Shown here: piece by piece, positions 25,026 through 34,161 of the stretch | Numbering within the stretch: position 1 is the first letter of the stretch | Layout: each line of letters begins with the position of its first letter | Assembly: GCF_028023555.1 (NCBI RefSeq) | Contig: NZ_JAQIOY010000001.1 | Span: forward strand, 186,001 to 250,000 | DNA length: 64,000 nt | DNA from: Thalassococcus_A lentus | Lineage (GTDB): Bacteria; Pseudomonadota; Alphaproteobacteria; Rhodobacterales; Rhodobacteraceae | Direction: 5' to 3' | Notes under the pieces: generated by a model | What the model saw: only the letters and a program-made list of their open reading frames with translations | What the model was told of the DNA's origin: nothing | The model's database searches: none | Program-made: the position numbers and the translations under genes

Positions 25026-26144
25026 TCAAACGCGCATCGGCATCACGACATAAACTGCGCTGGTGTCATTTCCTTCGCGCATCAATGTCGGATCACCGGA
25101 CGAATTGAACATGAAGACCGCGTTTTCGCGATCAACCTGGCTGGCGATTTCCAGAAGGTACTTGGCGTTGAAGCCAATCTCCAGACGTTCATCGCCGTAA
25201 GCTACGGCCAGTTCTTCTTCGGCGGCACCGCTGTCTGGCGCGTTCACCGACAGGATCAACCGGTCTTCGTCCAGCTGCAATTTGACAGCGCGGGACCGTT
25301 CAGAGGAAACGGTGGCAACCCGGTCGACCGCTTTGGCAAATTCAGACGCATCCACTTCCAGTTTGCGGGTGTTTCCTTGTGGAATGACGCGTGTGTAATC
25401 AGGGAACGTTCCGTCGATCACCTTGGATGTCAGCGTGATGTCAGGGGTCGCAAAGCGGACTTTGGTTTCCGAAACGGATACGGCGATATCCATATCATCG
25501 TCGTCCAAAAGCTTGCGAAGCTCGCCCACGGTCTTCCGTGGAACGATCACACCGGGCATATCCTCAGCGCCACTGGGCAGATCAGAATCGATCCGCGCAA
25601 GGCGGTGACCGTCGGTTGCCACGCAGCGCAGCATCTTGCCGCCATCGGCATCAGCAACATGCATGTAGACACCGTTCAGGTAGTAGCGGGTTTCTTCGGT
25701 TGAGATTGCGAATTTCGACTTGTCGAACAGGCGCCGCAGAACAGATGCCTTGGCACTGAAGTTGGTCGTGTACTCAGACGAGGCCATGACCGGGAAATCT
25801 TCTTTGGGCAGCGTCGCAAGATTGAAGTTGGAGCGCCCTGCCGCCACCGTCAGCCGGCCCGCGGCACTGTCTTCGGACAGCTGAACCAATGCGCCGTCGG
25901 GCAATTTGCGCACGATTTCATGCAAGGTGACCGCAGACACTGTTGTCCCGCCCGCTCGCTCCACTTGTGCGGGCGCCTTGTCCAGCACTTCGATATCCAG
26001 ATCGGTCGCACGGAAGGTCACGCTGTCGCCTTCGGCTTCGATCAAGACATTTGCGAGGATCGGAATGGTGTTCCGACGCTCGACCACCGATTGCGCTTGT
26101 GCCACGGCACGCAAAAGCGTTGCCCGTTCAATGCTGATTTTCAT
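25026..26144 (-). CDS. dnaN: DNA polymerase III beta subunit (sliding clamp)
   Basis: Ring-shaped processivity clamp, 372 residues, standard length. Starts MKISIERATLLRAVAQAQSVVERRNTIPILANV, the conserved first domain; the other landmarks are EETRYYLNGVYMH, VATDGHRLA, and the C-terminal YVVMPMRV that forms the partner-binding cleft. The ATG at 26144 is the conserved start; the frame is open 22 codons further up. Between dnaA (160 bases upstream) and recF. Confidence 0.97.
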   Translation of the reverse strand: MKISIERATLLRAVAQAQSVVERRNTIPILANVLIEAEGDSVTFRATDLDIEVLDKAPAQVERAGGTTVSAVTLHEIVRKLPDGALVQLSEDSAAGRLTVAAGRSNFNLATLPKEDFPVMASSEYTTNFSAKASVLRRLFDKSKFAISTEETRYYLNGVYMHVADADGGKMLRCVATDGHRLARIDSDLPSGAEDMPGVIVPRKTVGELRKLLDDDDMDIAVSVSETKVRFATPDITLTSKVIDGTFPDYTRVIPQGNTRKLEVDASEFAKAVDRVATVSSERSRAVKLQLDEDRLILSVNAPDSGAAEEELAVAYGDERLEIGFNAKYLLEIASQVDRENAVFMFNSSGDPTLMREGNDTSAVYVVMPMRV

Positions 26145-26304
26145 CGCCCTACCCTCTCGCATGGCCAACGGCCGGAGTGGCACACTAGCCGTATGCTGCG
26201 CCCACTCCAAGTCTGTTTTGGCGATTTTTTGGTCTGTTTACCTGCCCGGTCAAGGCTAATGCACGGCTGTGACGCTGCACGCACGTGACTGTGCCAAAAC
26301 CGAC

Positions 26305-27666
26305 TCAGGCTTCCAGTGCGCGTCGCAGCATTTCGACATCTTCGTCGATCTGATTGTCTTGCTGCCGCAACTCTTCGATCCGGCGCACACCGTGCATGAC
26401 CGTCGTGTGATCCCGGCCACCAAAGCGGCGTCCGATTTCAGGCAACGAACGGCTGGTCAACTGCTTGCAAAGGTACATCGCGACCTGGCGGGGGCGGGCA
26501 AAGTTGCGAACCCGCTTTGGGCCAATCATGTCGGACAAGCGAATGTTGTAGTGCTCCGCGACTTTGCGCTGGATTTCGTCAATCGAGATTTTGCGTTCGG
26601 ACGCGCGCAGAACATCGGCCAGACTGTCATGAACAAGGTCCATGTTGATAGGCTTGCCAACGAGCGAAGCAAAGGCGAACAGGCGTGTCAGCGCCCCTTC
26701 AAGCACGCGCACATTGGTGCTGATGCGGTGCGCAAGGTATTCCAGAACACCTTCGTCGATTTCCAGACCGGGATAGTGGCCCCGATAGGTTTCGACCTTG
26801 GACTGGAGAATGCCAAGACGCAATTCGTAGTCAGTCGGATGAAGATCAACCACCAACCCGGATTGCAAGCGAGACCGAATACGGTTTTCGAGATCCTTGA
26901 TTTCGTCAGGCGCACGGTCTGCCGAGATAATGATCTGCTTGTTCTGATCCACGAGCGCGTTGAAAGTGTGAAAGAACTCTTCCTGCGTGCTGTCCTTGCC
27001 GGCGATGAACTGCACGTCATCGACCATCAGAATATCGACCGAGCGGAACATCTCTTTGAAGTCCAGCATTTTGCGTTCACGCAGTGCCTGAACAAAGCGG
27101 TACATGAACTGTTCCGCAGAGAGGTAGAGAACCGTCAGCTGTGGATTGCGGTTCCGCAATTCCCACGCGATTGCATGCATAAGGTGCGTTTTACCCAGCC
27201 CTACGCCACCGTAGAGGAACAGGGGATTAAACGTGACAGCGCCACCCTCGGCAACGCGCTTGGCTGCGGCATGCGCCAGTTCGTTAGGCTTGCCGACGAC
27301 AAAGGTGTCGAATGTGAAACGTGCGTCCAACGGCGCGCCAGGCAGGTCGCCTGCGGGTTGGGCAGGTTTTGCTTCGGCCGGTTTGGGCGTTTCAGCGGCT
27401 GAACGGGAGGGGGCTGCGGCATCGTTCGCGACTTCAAAGGACAGGCGCCGCACGGAACGATCAATGAGAGATACCTGCGCCAGGAGCAAGTCACCAAAAT
27501 TCTGAGACACGTAAGTGCCAAAAAAGTTCGTCGGAGCGCCCAGTACCAAGACACCGTCTTGGTTAACGCCAACAAACTGCAGTGGTTCGATCCACGTTTT
27601 GTAATTGTTCTGCCCTACTGTCTCGATCAGCTTCTGCTGCAGCGCGCCCCATTGGTCTTTTGTCAT
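26305..27666 (-). CDS. dnaA: Chromosomal replication initiator protein DnaA
   Basis: AAA+ initiator that opens oriC, 453 residues from the chosen start. Domain I begins TKDQWGALQQKLIETVGQNNYKTWIEPL; a Pro/Ala-rich linker (domain II) follows near residues 100-115; Walker A is LYGGVGLGKTHLMHAI, Walker B ILMVDDVQFI; domain IV carries the DNA-binding signature RDHTTVMHGVRRI. The ATG at 27666 is preferred because GGA lies 9 bases ahead and relatives start MT-D-WG; the ATG three codons upstream (27675) is the alternative. Upstream is a 479-base gap to rpsT. Confidence 0.95.
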   Translation of the reverse strand: MTKDQWGALQQKLIETVGQNNYKTWIEPLQFVGVNQDGVLVLGAPTNFFGTYVSQNFGDLLLAQVSLIDRSVRRLSFEVANDAAAPSRSAAETPKPAEAKPAQPAGDLPGAPLDARFTFDTFVVGKPNELAHAAAKRVAEGGAVTFNPLFLYGGVGLGKTHLMHAIAWELRNRNPQLTVLYLSAEQFMYRFVQALRERKMLDFKEMFRSVDILMVDDVQFIAGKDSTQEEFFHTFNALVDQNKQIIISADRAPDEIKDLENRIRSRLQSGLVVDLHPTDYELRLGILQSKVETYRGHYPGLEIDEGVLEYLAHRISTNVRVLEGALTRLFAFASLVGKPINMDLVHDSLADVLRASERKISIDEIQRKVAEHYNIRLSDMIGPKRVRNFARPRQVAMYLCKQLTSRSLPEIGRRFGGRDHTTVMHGVRRIEELRQQDNQIDEDVEMLRRALEA

Positions 27667-28090
27667 TTGTCCCATTCCAAGTTTCGCCGTGTTTTCACTG
27701 GCCCATCCCCGATGCCGGCCACTACGTTAGGGACAAAACAACTTGTGCCTTGAAACGTATCGAATCAAAGCCTGTGCCTGACGTTTCCGCAACGCGCCGT
27801 TTCCCCAAACGACGTTTCCATGAAACGACAAATCGTTTTGTATTTATTGGATACGGCAACCGTTGAATGTTGACCGTAGATCTACAGGTGCAGATCCAGT
27901 GCCGTCAGTTTCGCAACGCCCGGTTGTTGCCCGGAATCATTGAAGCGAACCTGAGTGACTGTCCCCCCACGAGGTGACTCGCAGGATGAAAATACCAACC
28001 CACTGGGCGCCCCGGCAACCGAAACTACCGCTTGACAGAAGAGTCTTTGCGAAAGAATCTCTGGCGTCAGAGATGTTGCAGAACCAACAA
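27667..28090. other. Long intergenic region upstream of dnaA with repeated CGTTTC/GAAACG
   Basis: No gene is seen here. The sequence contains five copies of CGTTTC or its complement GAAACG within 76 bases, at 27752, 27782, 27798, 27813 and 27822. No TTATCCACA-type DnaA box was found on reading both strands, so I do not call an origin. The region must hold the dnaA promoter and leader; a short weak inverted repeat GATCT...AGATC lies near 27878-27896. Confidence 0.45.
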
Positions 28091-28121
28091 AAAAAGGCAC
28101 CACATGTAGTGGTGCCTTTTT
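28091..28121 (-). terminator. Rho-independent terminator after rpsT
   Basis: Perfect 13-bp stem AAAAAGGCACCAC / GTGGTGCCTTTTT with loop ATGTA. Read on the minus strand it lies 25 bases after the rpsT stop and ends in a T-tract. Because it has A-tract and T-tract on both sides it could also stop transcription from the other direction. Confidence 0.9.
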
Positions 28122-28145
28122 GCTGTTCCACCAAATGAAACAGGC

Positions 28146-28409
28146 TTAACCGATGGCTTTAACCCGCGCGGACAGACGCGACATTTTGCGGGCAGCCGTA
28201 TTTTTGTGGAAAACGCCCTTGGTGACGCCGCGCATCAGCTCTGGCTGAGCTTCACGAAGAGCGGCCATTGCTGCTTCCTTGTCGCCGGAGGCGATAGCTT
28301 CTTCGACTTTGCGCAGATGTGTACGAATACGCGAGCGGCGTGCTTTATTGATCGCAAAACGTTTTTCGTTCTGACGTGCGCGTTTCTTTGCCTGGGGCGA
28401 ATTTGCCAT
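28146..28409 (-). CDS. rpsT: 30S ribosomal protein S20
   Basis: An 87-residue basic protein of the small ribosomal subunit. The start MANSPQAKKRARQNEKR and the C-terminal part GVFHKNTAARKMSRLSARVKAI are characteristic. The ATG follows GAAGGAACG. A single-gene unit with a strong terminator behind it; S20 next to dnaA is common in alphaproteobacteria. Confidence 0.97.
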   Translation of the reverse strand: MANSPQAKKRARQNEKRFAINKARRSRIRTHLRKVEEAIASGDKEAAMAALREAQPELMRGVTKGVFHKNTAARKMSRLSARVKAIG

Positions 28410-28595
28410 GATGATCGTTCCTTCGAGTCTCGTGTGTTTCTATGCGTAACGCCGCAAAGACCCGAAACTCCTGATCGGACCGATTCTTGCCTTAGCGGGC
28501 ATCACGCGCATGTTCTGAGGCCGCGCTATAGACCAAGCGCGCCGATTTGGGAAGCCCCATCAAAGGGACAACCCTGATGTATTGAATTCAGGTGT

Positions 28596-29372
28596 CTACC
28601 GATCGCGGAACTGCGCTGTGCGCTTTTCCATGAAAGCCGCCATGCCTTCTTTCTGATCTTCAGTATTGAACATCGCGTGGAACAAGCGGCGCTCGTAAAG
28701 AAGCCCCTCTGACAGCGGCGTCTCATAGGCGCGGTTCACTGCTTCTTTGACGGCAATGGAAGACATCAGGCTCTTCTCGGCAATCTTCTGCGCCGTGCTC
28801 TGAACTTCGTCCATCAGCGACTTGGCTGGAACAACGCGACTGACCAATCCAGCACGCTCTGCTTCTTCCGCGTCCATGAAACGACCGGTCAGGTTCATTT
28901 CCATGGCCTTGGACTTGCCAACATAACGGGTCAGCCGCTGCGTGCCACCCAAGCCCGGCATAACGCCAAGATTGATCTCCGGTTGTCCGAACTTTGCCGT
29001 GTCAGCAGCAATGATGAAATCACACATCATGGCCAATTCGCATCCACCGCCGAGCGCATAGCCCGCCACCGCGGCTATGATAGGCTTGCGAGTGCTGATG
29101 ATTGCGTTGCCTTCTCCACCAAAGAAGTCGGACATGAACATGTCGACATAGCTTTTGTCGGACATTTCTTTGATATCCGCACCGGCGGCGAAAGCCTTGG
29201 CCGATCCGGTGATGATGATGCAACGCACCTTTTCATTCTTGTCACAATCCGCAAGCGCGACTGACAACTCACCCAGCAGGTGTGAATTGAGCGCATTGAG
29301 CGCGTCAGGGCGATTGAGTTTGATGGTTGCGACGTGGTCTTCTACTTCGACGATGATCGTCTCATAGGCCAT
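28596..29372 (-). CDS. Enoyl-CoA hydratase
   Basis: Crotonase-fold enzyme hydrating trans-2-enoyl-CoA in fatty-acid beta-oxidation, 258 residues, the standard length. The oxyanion hole segments are AFAAGADIKEM and YALGGGCELAM; the two catalytic glutamates fall in GGCELA and QPEINLGVMPGLGGTQRL. C-terminal AFMEKRTAQFRDR matches short-chain enoyl-CoA hydratases (FadB1/EchA8 type). The ATG at 29372 begins the conserved MAYETIIVE; the frame runs 12 codons further upstream. Lies between rpsT and fpg, same direction. Confidence 0.92.
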   Translation of the reverse strand: MAYETIIVEVEDHVATIKLNRPDALNALNSHLLGELSVALADCDKNEKVRCIIITGSAKAFAAGADIKEMSDKSYVDMFMSDFFGGEGNAIISTRKPIIAAVAGYALGGGCELAMMCDFIIAADTAKFGQPEINLGVMPGLGGTQRLTRYVGKSKAMEMNLTGRFMDAEEAERAGLVSRVVPAKSLMDEVQSTAQKIAEKSLMSSIAVKEAVNRAYETPLSEGLLYERRLFHAMFNTEDQKEGMAAFMEKRTAQFRDR

Positions 29373-29437
29373 GACTGCGGGCTCCGGTCCGTTAACGTCA
29401 GTCGCCAAGCCTTATCATCTAATTTGCGCGTTTCAAG

Positions 29438-30289
29438 CTATCTTTGGCAGGACGGACAATAGAAAGTCGACCGGCCGGATTGTACGATCCGATGAATGGT
29501 CTGACCGCATTCGGCCACTTTGCAGGGTTCGCCTTCGCGTCCGTAGACGTCAAAGCTGTGCTGAAAATATCCAAGTTCGCCATCGGCTTGGCGGAAATCC
29601 CGCAGGCTGGACCCACCCGCTTCAATCGCGGTTTCCAGAACCTCGCGAATGATCGGCACCAGGGTCTCTACCCGGCTTTTTGAGATCCGCCCCGCCTTTC
29701 TGGCCGGGTGAATGCCGCTGCGGAACAAAGCTTCACAAACATAGATATTGCCCAATCCGGCGACGATTTTCTGATCAAGAAGCGCTGATTTAATGGGCAT
29801 GTTCCGCGAATCCAGCGCCCCAACCAAATGGGATTCGGTAAAAGAGTTCCCGAGCGGTTCAGGCCCGATACTGGCCAATAGCTTGTGGGCTTCGGCGGTG
29901 GCGGTATCCAACAAGTCCATCGCTCCGAAACGGCGCGGATCGTTAAAGGTGATGCGGGCACCGTTGTCCATGTTCAGAACCACATGATCATGCTTTTCAG
30001 GCGCGGGGTGATCATGAACAAACCGGCCCAAAGGATCACCAGACACCAGCATCCGTCCGGACATCCCCAAATGCACGAGCAAGGTTTCGCCCCGATCGAG
30101 ATCCGCGAGGATGTATTTGGATCGCCGGCGCAGTTGCAAAACACGCGCGCCTGTCAACCGTTCGGACATCCGTTCGGGAAATGGCCAGCGCAAGTCGGGA
30201 CGGTAGATTTGGGCCTGTGCAATAACGGCCCCTTCCATGACTGGGGCCAGTCCGCGACGGACGGTTTCAACCTCGGGCAGTTCGGGCAT
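29438..30289 (-). CDS. mutM: Formamidopyrimidine-DNA glycosylase
   Basis: Base-excision enzyme removing 8-oxoguanine and ring-opened purines, 283 residues. The catalytic N terminus MPELPEVETVRRGL (Pro2, Glu3) is intact, the beta-lyase lysine lies in RRRSKYILADL, and the C-terminal zinc finger CKVAEC...FYCPSC is complete. The ATG at 30289 is fixed by the required N-terminal proline; the frame extends 22 codons beyond it. In many alphaproteobacteria it lies next to ubiE-ubiB; here two membrane-protein genes separate them. Confidence 0.96.
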   Translation of the reverse strand: MPELPEVETVRRGLAPVMEGAVIAQAQIYRPDLRWPFPERMSERLTGARVLQLRRRSKYILADLDRGETLLVHLGMSGRMLVSGDPLGRFVHDHPAPEKHDHVVLNMDNGARITFNDPRRFGAMDLLDTATAEAHKLLASIGPEPLGNSFTESHLVGALDSRNMPIKSALLDQKIVAGLGNIYVCEALFRSGIHPARKAGRISKSRVETLVPIIREVLETAIEAGGSSLRDFRQADGELGYFQHSFDVYGREGEPCKVAECGQTIHRIVQSGRSTFYCPSCQR

Positions 30290-30329
30290 CTGAATTCCTG
30301 TCAGGCAAACGCGTTGCTGGCAGGTAGGT

Positions 30330-30953
30330 CTAGAGTGCCCATTCTCCAGTGGCAATCTCTGTACTGCGGTTGATCCGCAAGGCAGCCAACAAGAAATCCT
30401 TCAGGATGCCGTGCCCTTCCACATATCTGAAAATATACGCGGTCTTGCCGTCCTGAAATTCGAGCCGGTAGCCACCTGAGCTGTCTTGCTCCACATTGAA
30501 TAGCTGCGACAGGTCATGACTGCGTTCGCGCAGGAACCAGTCGATCCAGACGATTTCGCTGTCATATATCTGCAGTCGAAAGATCAGAACGTAACTGACA
30601 AAATACAAGCACGCCCCAAGGAAGATCACAAAATAGAACATGTCCATCGGGCTTGAAAACCCAAGGATCATCATCTGGTAAACCAACAAGCCGATCAGGG
30701 CGATTGTCACGGTTTTCATGCCTAACGTGCATCGAAACGTCAGAACGCCATCCTGCTCAATGGCCCGGTCTTTTCCTGCTTTGGCGATAATGTGAACCAA
30801 ACGCTGTTCAAAACCGCTGCCATTCCCTCTGTCGTTGTTGGGGTTTAGATCTGCGAAACCCACCAGTTTGCGGAACAGCCGAAAGCGCATGAAGGGTATG
30901 TAGATCACAAGGGCTATCGCGATCAGTTGCAAAAACATAAGAGAATTCGACAT
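30330..30953 (-). CDS. Membrane protein of unknown function, paralog of the next gene upstream
   Basis: A 207-residue protein with a membrane segment at the N terminus (LQLIAIALVIYIPFM) and two more in the middle (TIALIGLLVYQMMILGF, MFYFVIFLGACLYFVSYVLIF). The C-terminal part, from DSEIVWIDWFLRERSHDLSQL to YRLEFQDGKTAYIFRYVEGH, resembles a bacterial PH-like beta domain and is clearly homologous to the end of the neighbour at 31028-31681. The ATG at 30953 follows AAGGTTGG. Forty bases separate it from mutM. Function unknown. Confidence 0.7.
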   Translation of the reverse strand: MSNSLMFLQLIAIALVIYIPFMRFRLFRKLVGFADLNPNNDRGNGSGFEQRLVHIIAKAGKDRAIEQDGVLTFRCTLGMKTVTIALIGLLVYQMMILGFSSPMDMFYFVIFLGACLYFVSYVLIFRLQIYDSEIVWIDWFLRERSHDLSQLFNVEQDSSGGYRLEFQDGKTAYIFRYVEGHGILKDFLLAALRINRSTEIATGEWAL

Positions 30954-31027
30954 CAATCCAACCTTTACATTAGTGCCTTTGTAACTCGGCCAGAAATTCG
31001 GCTTCAGTTGGGCACGAAAGGTTCTAT

Positions 31028-31681
31028 TCAGCGGCCATTGATGCTGAGCGTTTCCAGAATTATGCGCCTCAGCGTGTCATGGCCTTCGACATATCTTGGA
31101 ATGAAAACGCTGGCCCCATCTTGGAAGTGTAGTTTGTAGCTGTCACCGAAATCTTCGGCACCCAAGAGAAAGGCCAGATCTTGCGATTTGTTGACAAATG
31201 AAAGATCGAGGTAGCGCAGGGTGCTGTCTTCGATTTCGACACGGAATGTCCAAATGTACATACCCAGCCAAATCAAACCACCATTGATCCCAAAGAAGGC
31301 GACCCAAGCCGCCGGAGTGTGCAGACCTTCATAGACCAACATGTAAAATATGACCGCAAAGCCGACCAGAAACCCGTATCTCCAGCCCGGGTTGGCCCGG
31401 AACACGAGTGCATCCCCATCTCTGGCAGCATGGCTTTCACCCAGAGAATAGATCGCTTCCACATATTTTTGCGGGTTGCCTACGGGCGAGACCACATCGG
31501 CGCCAGCCTTGAGAATGCGGTTTCCAGCCGGTTCCCGCTTGCGAATGTCCCAGCTTTCCTGAAGGCCAAAACCCTTGCGGGTTACGACAAGAAACGCGAC
31601 GCCAATGGCAAGCAGCGAAATAAGCACGTCGCCGCTCAGAAGCGTTCGAAAGACATCGAGCACTATGAAAAGGGTTTCCAT
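31028..31681 (-). CDS. Membrane protein of unknown function, paralog of the next gene downstream
   Basis: A 217-residue protein with the same layout as its neighbour: N-terminal membrane segment (DVLISLLAIGVAFLVVT), a cytosolic stretch, two membrane segments (YGFLVGFAVIFYMLVYEG, AWVAFFGINGGLIWLGMYIWTF) and a C-terminal PH-like domain with the shared pattern YKLHFQDGASVFIPRYVEGHDTLRR. The ATG at 31679-31681 follows AAAGGACC. Divergent from ubiE. The pair, 74 bases apart, is a tandem duplication. No function can be assigned. Confidence 0.7.
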   Translation of the reverse strand: METLFIVLDVFRTLLSGDVLISLLAIGVAFLVVTRKGFGLQESWDIRKREPAGNRILKAGADVVSPVGNPQKYVEAIYSLGESHAARDGDALVFRANPGWRYGFLVGFAVIFYMLVYEGLHTPAAWVAFFGINGGLIWLGMYIWTFRVEIEDSTLRYLDLSFVNKSQDLAFLLGAEDFGDSYKLHFQDGASVFIPRYVEGHDTLRRIILETLSINGR

Positions 31682-31776
31682 GGTGGGTCCTTTGCGCGCA
31701 TTTGACAGTTTGTTCTTTGCACCACATCTCTTTAAGGACGAATTGGACTTCACTAAGGCTGGATCGGATCGCTCAG

Positions 31777-32529
31777 ATGACCGACGCGAATGAAAAGACG
31801 ACACATTTTGGGTTCACCGACGTTCCGGAGAGCGAAAAAGCCGGGAAAGTTCAGGGTGTTTTCAACTCTGTTGCCTCAAAATATGACGTCATGAATGACG
31901 CCATGTCGTTTGGCATTCATCGCATCTGGAAAGACGCGATGATGGATTGGCTTGCGCCGCGCCCCGGTCAGCGCTTGCTGGATGTGGCAGGCGGCACAGG
32001 TGACATTTCGTTTCGGTTCCTGAAACGCGCGGGCCGGGGGCATGCCACGGTGCTGGACCTTACGGAACCTATGCTGGTCGAGGGCCGCAAACGCGCCGAA
32101 GCGGATGCAATGGCCGACAGTCTGGACTGGGTTGTCGGCGACGCGATGAAGCTGCCCTTCGCTGACAACAGTTTTGACGTCTACACCATCTCATTCGGCA
32201 TCCGAAACGTCACACGCCCTCAAGAAGCCCTGAACGAGGCCTATCGCGTGCTCCGCCCGGGCGGGCGTCTGATGGTTTTGGAGTTCAGCCAAATTCCAAA
32301 CGACATGATGCAAAAGGTTTACGATCTGTATTCCTTCAACATCATCCCGCCGATGGGCCAGATGATTGCCGGAGACCGTGATAGTTACCAATACCTTGTC
32401 GAATCCATTCGAAAATTCCCGGACCAAGAGACATTTCTTGGGATGGTGCGGCAGGCCGGATTTGAGAACGCAAAATACCGGAATATGACGATGGGCGTCG
32501 CCTGTCTGCACTCCGGCTGGAAAATCTAG
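31777..32529 (+). CDS. ubiE: Demethylmenaquinone/ubiquinone C-methyltransferase
   Basis: SAM-dependent methyltransferase of ubiquinone synthesis, 250 residues. Motifs: FNSVASKYDVMNDAMSFGIHRIWK, SAM-binding LLDVAGGTGDISFRFL, FADNSFDVYTISFGIRNVT and the C-terminal MTMGVACLHSGWK. The ATG at 31777 gives the conserved length; the frame is open 25 codons upstream. ubiB starts on the very next base after its stop, so the two are co-translated. Confidence 0.96.
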   Translation: MTDANEKTTHFGFTDVPESEKAGKVQGVFNSVASKYDVMNDAMSFGIHRIWKDAMMDWLAPRPGQRLLDVAGGTGDISFRFLKRAGRGHATVLDLTEPMLVEGRKRAEADAMADSLDWVVGDAMKLPFADNSFDVYTISFGIRNVTRPQEALNEAYRVLRPGGRLMVLEFSQIPNDMMQKVYDLYSFNIIPPMGQMIAGDRDSYQYLVESIRKFPDQETFLGMVRQAGFENAKYRNMTMGVACLHSGWKI

Positions 32530-34062
32530 ATGCGTGGTCCGCACAACATTTGGCGTCTGGTTCGCACGGGTGCAACGTTGGAACGCACCGGGGCGATGCG
32601 CGTTTTGCTGGATGCCTTCGAGGCGCCCGCACCTCTGCGCGTTGCCGCCCGGGTTCTCGGCTGGCCATTCAAATGGCTCGGACTCGAAGGCGATCCATCA
32701 CTGCCACCGGCGGTACGCGCGCTTCAGGCTCTGGGACCGGCCTATATCAAATTTGGTCAAATCCTCAGCACCCGACCCGATGTTGTCGGGGATGAAATGG
32801 CGCAAGAGCTCCGTGTGCTGCAGGACAAACTGCCGCCCTTTTCCATATCGGTTGCCAAAAAAGCGATCGAAGAGGAATTGGAAACACCGGTCGATACACT
32901 GTTTTCCGACTTTTCAGAACCGGTGGCCGCGGCCTCGATCGCACAGGTCCACAAGGCTGTTCTGGCCGACACAGGCGAAACAGTTGCCGTCAAGGTTCTG
33001 CGGCCAGAGATCGAAAAAGCCTTTCGAAAAGACATCGACGCATTCTATCTGGCAGCCAGTTCCATTGAATTTCTATCGCCATCATCGCGACGCCTGCGGC
33101 CAACGGAAGTGATTTCGCATTTCGAGGGTGTTGTGCTCGGAGAACTGGATCTTCGGCTCGAAGCGGCGTCCGCCAGTGAGTTCCACGCCAATACAACAGA
33201 GGATGCCGGATTCCAGCTTCCGCAGGTCAAATGGCCCTACTCGGGCCGAGGTGTCATGACATTGGGCTGGGCCGAAGGTGTTCCGCTTGGCGACAATGAC
33301 GCGCTGGACGCCGCAGGCCATGACCGTGAACAGCTGTCCGAGCGAGTACTTCAGCTGTTTCTGAACCATGCGTTGCGGGACGGTTTTTTTCACGCTGACA
33401 TGCACCAGGGAAACCTGAAGGTCGCAGCAAACGGCGACATTATTGCCTATGATTTTGGAATCATGGGGCACATCGACGAGTACACGCGCCGCGTCTATGC
33501 CGAAATTCTCTATGGTTTTATTCGTCGTGACTACAAACGCGTTGCCGAAGTTCATTTCGAAGCAGGCTATGTGCCCGCGGATCGGGATGTGGATGAATTC
33601 GCCCGTGCTTTGCGCGCTGTCGGCGAGCCGATCTTTGGTATGGATGCAACACGTATCTCGATGGGCAAGTTGCTTGCCTATCTGTTCGAAGTGACCGAAC
33701 GCTTCGGAATGGAAACACGGACCGAACTGATTTTGCTGCAACGCACAATGGTCGTGGTCGAAGGCGTTGCCCGTTCGCTTGATCCCAATATGAATATCTG
33801 GAAAGTTGCCCAGCCCGTCGTCGAGCAATACATCAAACAGTCGATCGGGCCCAAAGCGGCGCTCAATGACCTGGCGAAAACCGTGCGGGTCTTAGCGCGT
33901 TTCGGGCCTAGGTTGCCTACTCTGGTTGAGGCCGCGTTGATCCGTCAGGGTGATGCCAACGAAGCGCCAGCACGAAAACCGCGTCGCGAACGCTTGATGT
34001 GGCTTGTCGCGGGGGTTGTTCTGGGCGGATTGATTTCTGCTGCTGTCGTCGTTTTCGGCTGA
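32530..34062 (+). CDS. ubiB: Ubiquinone biosynthesis ATPase/kinase-like protein
   Basis: ABC1/ADCK-type atypical kinase needed for ubiquinone synthesis, 510 residues. The family's KxGQ motif is YIKFGQILSTRPD; an alanine-rich loop is PVAAASIAQVHKAVL, the nucleotide-binding lysine sits in VAVKVLRP, and the catalytic loop is FHADMHQGNLKV followed by AYDFGIMG. A C-terminal membrane segment (LMWLVAGVVLGGLISAAVVVF) anchors it. Directly abuts ubiE. Confidence 0.95.
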   Translation: MRGPHNIWRLVRTGATLERTGAMRVLLDAFEAPAPLRVAARVLGWPFKWLGLEGDPSLPPAVRALQALGPAYIKFGQILSTRPDVVGDEMAQELRVLQDKLPPFSISVAKKAIEEELETPVDTLFSDFSEPVAAASIAQVHKAVLADTGETVAVKVLRPEIEKAFRKDIDAFYLAASSIEFLSPSSRRLRPTEVISHFEGVVLGELDLRLEAASASEFHANTTEDAGFQLPQVKWPYSGRGVMTLGWAEGVPLGDNDALDAAGHDREQLSERVLQLFLNHALRDGFFHADMHQGNLKVAANGDIIAYDFGIMGHIDEYTRRVYAEILYGFIRRDYKRVAEVHFEAGYVPADRDVDEFARALRAVGEPIFGMDATRISMGKLLAYLFEVTERFGMETRTELILLQRTMVVVEGVARSLDPNMNIWKVAQPVVEQYIKQSIGPKAALNDLAKTVRVLARFGPRLPTLVEAALIRQGDANEAPARKPRRERLMWLVAGVVLGGLISAAVVVFG

Positions 34063-34110
34063 TCAAGAGCCCCGAAAGCGTCAGATCCATACACAATAAA
34101 CAAAAAAGAA

Positions 34111-34132
34111 ACGGCGGCTCAAAAGCCGCCGT
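34111..34132. terminator. Bidirectional terminator between ubiB and the 56-residue gene
   Basis: A 9-bp stem ACGGCGGCT / AGCCGCCGT with CAAA loop. Minus-strand transcripts meet a T-tract directly after it (AAAAAAG on the plus strand at 34102-34108), so it suits the small leftward gene best; on the plus strand a T-run comes 9 bases later and may serve ubiB. Confidence 0.75.
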
Positions 34133-34161
34133 CTCAAGATCTTTTTTCAGCGAACCGAAAT

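Noticed and set aside
26269..27402. A 377-codon plus-strand frame opposite dnaA
   Set aside because: Antisense shadow of dnaA with no ribosome site and no family resemblance.
27882..28103. A 73-codon minus-strand frame between rpsT and dnaA
   Set aside because: Its beginning lies inside the rpsT terminator stem, and it has no ribosome site.
27667..28145. Chromosomal origin next to dnaA
   Set aside because: No TTATCCACA-like boxes or clear AT-rich unwinding element were seen; without skew data the origin cannot be placed.
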